Assembly: GCA_949126835.1 (NCBI GenBank)
Contig: OX421499.1
Coordinates: 23,064,990 to 23,128,989, forward strand
Source: Anisus vortex
Taxonomy: Eukaryota > Mollusca > Gastropoda > Planorbidae
Length of the DNA stretch: 64,000 bases
Reading direction: 5' to 3'
Shown here: positions 58,721 through 64,000 of the stretch, piece by piece
Position numbering within the stretch: position 1 is the first letter of the stretch
How the letters are laid out: the number at the start of each line of letters is the position of its first letter
The notes under the pieces: model-generated
Database searches by the model: none
What the model was told of the DNA's origin: nothing
The model's input: the letters and a program-made list of their open reading frames with translations, nothing else
Program-made: the position numbers and the translations under genes

Positions 58721-60422
58721 TGCTTGAGAAAAATGTAAAAAAAAAATTGTTTTTTAAAATCCTGCACATGTTTACATATTTGAATGAATTAAAGTATTTT
58801 TAATACTTTGAATTACAAGGATTATTGGTAGAATAAAAATTTCTTTAACAAAATGTACGTCCCTTATTTTAAAAAAAAAAATTAAAAAATTATGTTGATA
58901 TGTAATCCCTGATGATTAAATCATGTTTGTGATGTTAATATTTTTGCTCTAATGAAAGATGAATTAATACCTTTTTTTTAAAATGTTTTTTTAAATACCC
59001 TGGTATTTAAATTTATCATTTAAATGCTATGATCATTAGAGTCTACATCCTGGGATTTTTCCAGCAACTTTTTATAACTATACAAAAAATTACTGGGAAT
59101 GTTCAGTTGCCCCTTTTTTTCCCACTTTGTGGATGCCTTTGACTATGATGTATAAGCTCCAATAGAAGTCTTTCTATGATTACATTGATGAATTGTAGTA
59201 TCCCATACAGAATTCTGGTCTCTTTGTGGTGAGTTATTATGTAAATGAAAGCTGCCGAGTACTTTGCACTGGCTGGTAAAATAAATGCCTGGCAACTTAG
59301 CAGTTAAGATGGCCATACTATTCCTTCTTATGTCATGGCCAAAAAAACAAGTGAACTCTCTCGTAGCCTCTCTACTCTTAGTGTGTTAGCATCTCGCCAA
59401 AAATATCCTAGTTGCTTCATTTCTAGTCTAGCAAAGCCACTCAACGTTGTGCAGTCATGACATTTAGGAGCGTTTACAACCATTGATGATAATGGTGAAA
59501 TAATCAGGGGCATATAATGTTACCATTATTTATTTATTCAGCATAAATTTGTGCAAGGCAATAAAAATGCTTTTTTTTTTTTAATGGGCGAGTGCTAAAC
59601 TGGAGACCTGAGTCAAATTTGGATGCTTTGAAAAATGTGGGCAGTTTTAAGACATTTAAAGAGCTTGTTAACTTTTGTGAATGTTGTTTTGATTCTATTT
59701 AACTCATACCGGAACCCATTATGTAGTGTTGATATAATTATAATTAATGTTCTCAGAGTTATTTTGTTACTGCCTAAGATTAATATTGTGATAAGTATTT
59801 ACTAAATTGATAAATTGATATCTAATTTAAAAAACAAACTATTTCTGTTTCTATTTTATAGCTGACCATATTTATATATTTTTAGTTAAGTTTGTAATCA
59901 GTACAATGTGTATGCAATAGTATAGTTTATGAAATTATAAGCAGGACATGACTAGTTTGTGTTTTATAGAAAATATTTCATGGTGTATTTGTAATTGTAT
60001 GAATATTTATAAAATAATATATTTTAAATGAAAAACTTGTATGAAAATGAAATAGTTGAGTTTTTTTCTATTGACAATCGAGCAACACATTTGTCCTTTG
60101 TCAAAAGCAAAAGTTATACTTTTAAAAAAAACACAACCAGTATTTACATTTTCCTTGTGGCTTGATGAATTTAAATAAATGGCTAACACTAACAGACATG
60201 ATCCTTTCCGGGCACAAGCCACCCCACGGCATGACCTTAGTTGCCAAACCTGTGCTCCGCCATCACATTCACACAATTAGCAAGAAACTTTACAGTAGTT
60301 GGAGTTTTTTATTTTATTTACTTTTTGTGGGGCCAGTGTTGTTTACAATAACTTTCACATTCTAAAACAAAGAATACCAAAATGTCATTATGTCCATCAA
60401 GTGAATGTTGATAGCGCTGTGT
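58721..60422. other. FAM210A 3' flank
   Basis: It holds the 3' UTR and then AT-rich sequence. A decayed SINE tail may lie at about 59240-59350 ('gtcatggccaaaaaaacaag'). No other gene was seen before the satellite. Confidence 0.6.
58832..58837 (+). promoter_or_regulatory. FAM210A: Candidate polyadenylation signal of FAM210A
   Basis: AATAAA 112 nt after the stop codon is the first canonical signal downstream. Later ones exist, so a longer 3' UTR is possible. Confidence 0.5.
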
Positions 60423-63400
60423 CGGAAAGGGAGTAGCATCTATGTTCACATTCATCATAGCATACATTTAGGTCTGAAAGGGAGTAGCATCTATGTTCAC
60501 ATTCATAGCATACATTTAGGTCTGAAAGGGAGTAGCATCTATGTTCACATTCACATCATACATTAAGGTCTGAAAGGGAGTAGCATGTAGAATCTATGTT
60601 CACATTCACATCGTACATTAAGGTCTGAAAGGGAGTAGCATCTAGAATCTATGTTCACATTCACATCATACATTAAGGTCTGAAAGGGAGTAGCATCTAG
60701 AATCTATGTTCACATTCACATCATACATTAAGGTCTGAAAGGGAGTAGCATGTAGAATCTATGTTCACATTCACATCATACATTAAGGTCTGAAAGGGAG
60801 TAGTATGTAGAATCTATGTTCACATTCACATCATACATTAAGGTCTGAAAGGGAGTAGCATGTAGAATCTATGTTAACATTCACATCATACTTTAAGGTC
60901 TGAAAGGGAGTAGCATGTAGAATCTATGTTCACATTCACATCATACATTAAGGTCTGAAAGGGAGTAGCATGTAGAATATATGTTCACATTCACATTATA
61001 CATTAAGGTCTGAAAGGGAGTAGCATGTAGAATCAATGTTCACATTCACATCATACATTAAGGTCTGAAAGGGAGTAGCATGTAGAATCTATGTTCACAT
61101 TCACATCATACATTAAGGTCTGAAAGGGTGTAGCATGTAGAATCTATGTTCACATTCACATCATACATTAAGGTCTGAAAGGGAGTAGCATGTAGAATCT
61201 ATGTTCACATTCACATTATACATTAAGGTCTAAAGGGGAGTAGCATGTAGAATCTATGTTCACATTCACATCATTCATTAAGGTCTGAAAGGGAGTAGCA
61301 TGTAGAACCTATGTTCACATTCACATCATACATTAAGGTCTGAAAGGGAGTAGCATGTAGAACCTATGTTCACATTCACATCATACATTAAGGTCTGAAA
61401 GGGAGTAGCATGTAGAACCTATGTTCACATTCACATCATACATTAAGGTCTGAAAGGGAGTAGCATCTAGAATCTATGTTCACATTCACATCATACATTA
61501 AGGTCTGAAAGGGAGTAGCATCTAGAATCTATGTTCACATTCACATCATACATTAAGGTCTGAAAGGGAGTAGTATGTAGAATCTATGTTCACATTCACA
61601 TCATACATTAAGGTCTGAAAGGGAGTAGCATGTAGAATCTATGTTCACATTCACATCATACATTAAGGTCTGAAAGGGAGTAGCATGTAGAATCTATGTT
61701 CACATTCACATTATACATTAAGGTCTGAAAGGGAGTAGCATGTAGAATCTGTGTTCACATTCACATCATACATTAAGGTCTGAAAGGGAGTAGCATGTAG
61801 AATCTATGTTCACATTCACATTATACATTAAGGTCTGAAAGGGAGTAGCATGTAGAACCTATGTTCACATTCACATCCTACATTAAGGTCTGAAATGGAG
61901 TAGCATGTAGAATCTATGTTCACATTCACATCATACATTAAGGTCTGAAGGGGAGTAGCATGTAGAATCTATGTTCACATTCACATCATACATTAAGGTC
62001 TGAAAGGGAGTAGCTTGTAGAACCTATGTTCACATTCACATCATACATTAAGGTCTGAAAGGGAGTAGCATGTAGAATCTATGTTCACATTCACATTATA
62101 CATTAAGGTCTGAAAGGGAGTAGCATGTAGAATTTATGTTCACATTCACATCATACATTAAGGTCTGAAAGGGAGTAGCATGTAGAATCTATGTTCACAT
62201 TCACATCATACATTAAGGTCTGAAAGGGTGTAGCATGTAGAATCTATGTTCACATTCACATCATACATTAAGGTCTGAAAGGGAGTAGCATGTAGAATCT
62301 ATGTTCACATTCACATTATACATTAAGGTCTGAAAGGGAGTAGCATGTAGAATCTATGTTCACATTCACATTATACATTAAGGTCTGAAAGGGAGTAGCA
62401 TGTAGAATCTATGTTCACATTCACATCATACATTAAGGTCTGAAAGGGAGTAGCATGTAGAATCTATGTTCACATTCACATCATACATTAAGGTCTGAAA
62501 GGGTGTAGCATGTAGAATCTATGTTCACATTCACATTATACATTAAGGTCTGAAAGGGTGTAGCATGTAGAATCTATGTTCACATTCACATCATACATTA
62601 AGGTCTGAAAGGGAGTAGTATGTAGAATCTATGTTCACATTCACATCATACATTAAGGTCTGAAAGGGAGTAGCATGTAGAATCTATGTTAACATTCACA
62701 TCATACTTTAAGGTCTGAAAGGGAGTAGCATGTAGAATCTATGTTCACATTCACATCATACATTAAGGTCTGAAAGGGAGTAGCATGTAGAATCTATGTT
62801 CACATTCACATTATACATTAAGGTCTGAAATGGAGTAGCATGTAGAATCAATGTTCACATTCACATCATACATTAAGGTCTGAAAGGGAGTAGCATGTAG
62901 AATCTATGTTCACATTCACATCATACATTAAGGTCTGAAAGGGTGTAGCATGTAGAATCTATGTTCACATTCACATCATACATTAAGGTCTGAAAGGGAG
63001 TAGCATGTAGAATCTATGTTCACATTCACATTATACATTAAGGTCTAAAGGGGAGTAGCATGTAGAATCTATGTTCACATTCACATCATTCATTAAGGTC
63101 TGAAAGGGAGTAGCATGTAGAACCTATGTTCACATTCACATCATACATTAAGGTCTGAAAGGGAGTAGCATGTAGAACCTATGTTCACATTCACATCATA
63201 CATTAAGGTCTGAAAGGGAGTAGCATGTAGAACCTATGTTCACATTCACATCATACATTAAGGTCTGAAAGGGAGTAGCATCTAGAATCTATGTTCACAT
63301 TCACATCATACATTAAGGTCTGAAAGGGAGTAGCATCTAGAATCTATGTTCACATTCACATCATACATTAAGGTCTGAAAGGGAGTAGTATGTAGAATCT

Positions 63401-64000
63401 ATGTTCACATTCACATCATACATTAAGGTCTGAAAGGGAGTAGCATGTAGAATCTATGTTCACATTCACATCATACATTAAGGTCTGAAGGGGAGTAGCA
63501 TGTAGAATCTATGTTCACATTCACATCATACATTAAGGTCTGAAAGGGAGTAGCTTGTAGAACCTATGTTCACATTCACATCATACATTAAGGTCTGAAA
63601 GGGAGTAGCATGTAGAATCTATGTTCACATTCACATTATACATTAAGGTCTGAAAGGGAGTAGCATGTAGAATTTATGTTCACATTCACATCATACATTA
63701 AGGTCTGAAAGGGAGTAGCATGTAGAATCTATGTTCACATTCACATCATACATTAAGGTCTGAAAGGGTGTAGCATGTAGAATCTATGTTCACATTCACA
63801 TCATACATTAAGGTCTGAAAGGGAGTAGCATGTAGAATCTATGTTCACATTCACATTATACATTAAGGTCTGAAAGGGAGTAGCATGTAGAATCTATGTT
63901 CACATTCACATTATACATTAAGGTCTGAAAGGGAGTAGCATGTAGAATCTATGTTCACATTCACATCATACATTAAGGTCTAAAAGGGAGTAGCATGTAG
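60423..64000. repeat. 55-bp satellite, about 65 copies, runs off the window
   Basis: The main unit is 55 bp, beginning aaggtctgaaagggagtagc and ending 'cacatcatacatt'. The first three or four units are shorter (about 47-51 bp) because they lack the ~9-bp 'tgtagaatc' segment, so the left edge preserves an older form. Variant sites (catcatac/cattatac, gggagtag/gggtgtag, aatcta/aaccta) recur in blocks. Rare variants repeat at exact offsets of 1815 and 1540 bp, showing an internal segmental duplication. The array continues past 64000. Confidence 0.97.

Noticed and set aside
60423..64000. CRISPR-like array of regular repeats
   Set aside because: The whole 55-bp unit repeats without unique spacers in a eukaryotic genome. 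This is a satellite.

Overview
This window is eukaryotic nuclear DNA from an animal, most likely a mollusc and probably a gastropod. It is AT-rich, its genes are split by long introns, and it is full of tRNA-derived SINEs, small DNA transposons, satellites and one large LTR retrotransposon. The species guess rests on the overall look of the SINEs and repeats and on the gene set, and was not tested by any search. Most of the window is intronic or intergenic; only about 3.6 kb codes for host protein.

Four host genes can be supported. (1) Minus strand, 14.03-14.48 kb: the first two coding exons of a Piezo mechanosensitive channel. A probable 5' noncoding exon lies at 16.55-16.62 kb. The rest of the gene lies off the left edge, so 1-14 kb is best read as one long intron. 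(2) Plus strand, 27.65-30.43 kb: a two-exon gene for a 185-residue multi-pass membrane protein that I could not name. (3) Minus strand, 46.17 down to 36.95 kb: a complete nine-coding-exon BTB-BACK-Kelch gene (636 residues, all splice phases consistent). (4) Plus strand, 52.23-58.72 kb: a complete three-exon FAM210A-like mitochondrial protein (336 residues). Genes 1 and 2 are divergent, 2 and 3 convergent, 3 and 4 divergent.

Between Piezo and the membrane-protein gene sits a 6.9 kb Ty3/gypsy-class LTR retrotransposon (20171-27059). Its two 1027-bp LTRs look identical by eye, it has an exact 18-nt tRNA-Pro primer binding site, and a 4-bp target duplication fits. Its single long ORF reads Gag, protease, integrase and then the start of the pre-RT region. 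The integrase therefore comes before the RT, the order reported for Gmr1-like elements and unlike ordinary gypsy. The RT core and nearly all of RNase H are missing. A remnant that looks like the RNase H C-terminus survives in another frame just past the junction. The element is structurally young but enzymatically broken.

Other repeats include two hAT-type MITEs of one family and one of another, each with an 8-bp target duplication; a TA-flanked MITE; a 923-bp element with long inverted ends; a 402-bp foldback element carrying four GCGCATGCGC (NRF1-like) cores; a 53-bp minisatellite set between SINE pieces; a 14-bp repeat that reiterates GTAAGT; and a 55-bp satellite filling the last 3.6 kb, which contains an internal ~1.8 kb segmental duplication. 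Relics of a non-LTR retrotransposon and of a retrotransposon Gag were also read. No CRISPR, operon or bacterial feature is present, and no convincing functional tRNA gene was found. Exon borders come from reading splice signals and phases by eye; no alignment or transcript evidence was available.
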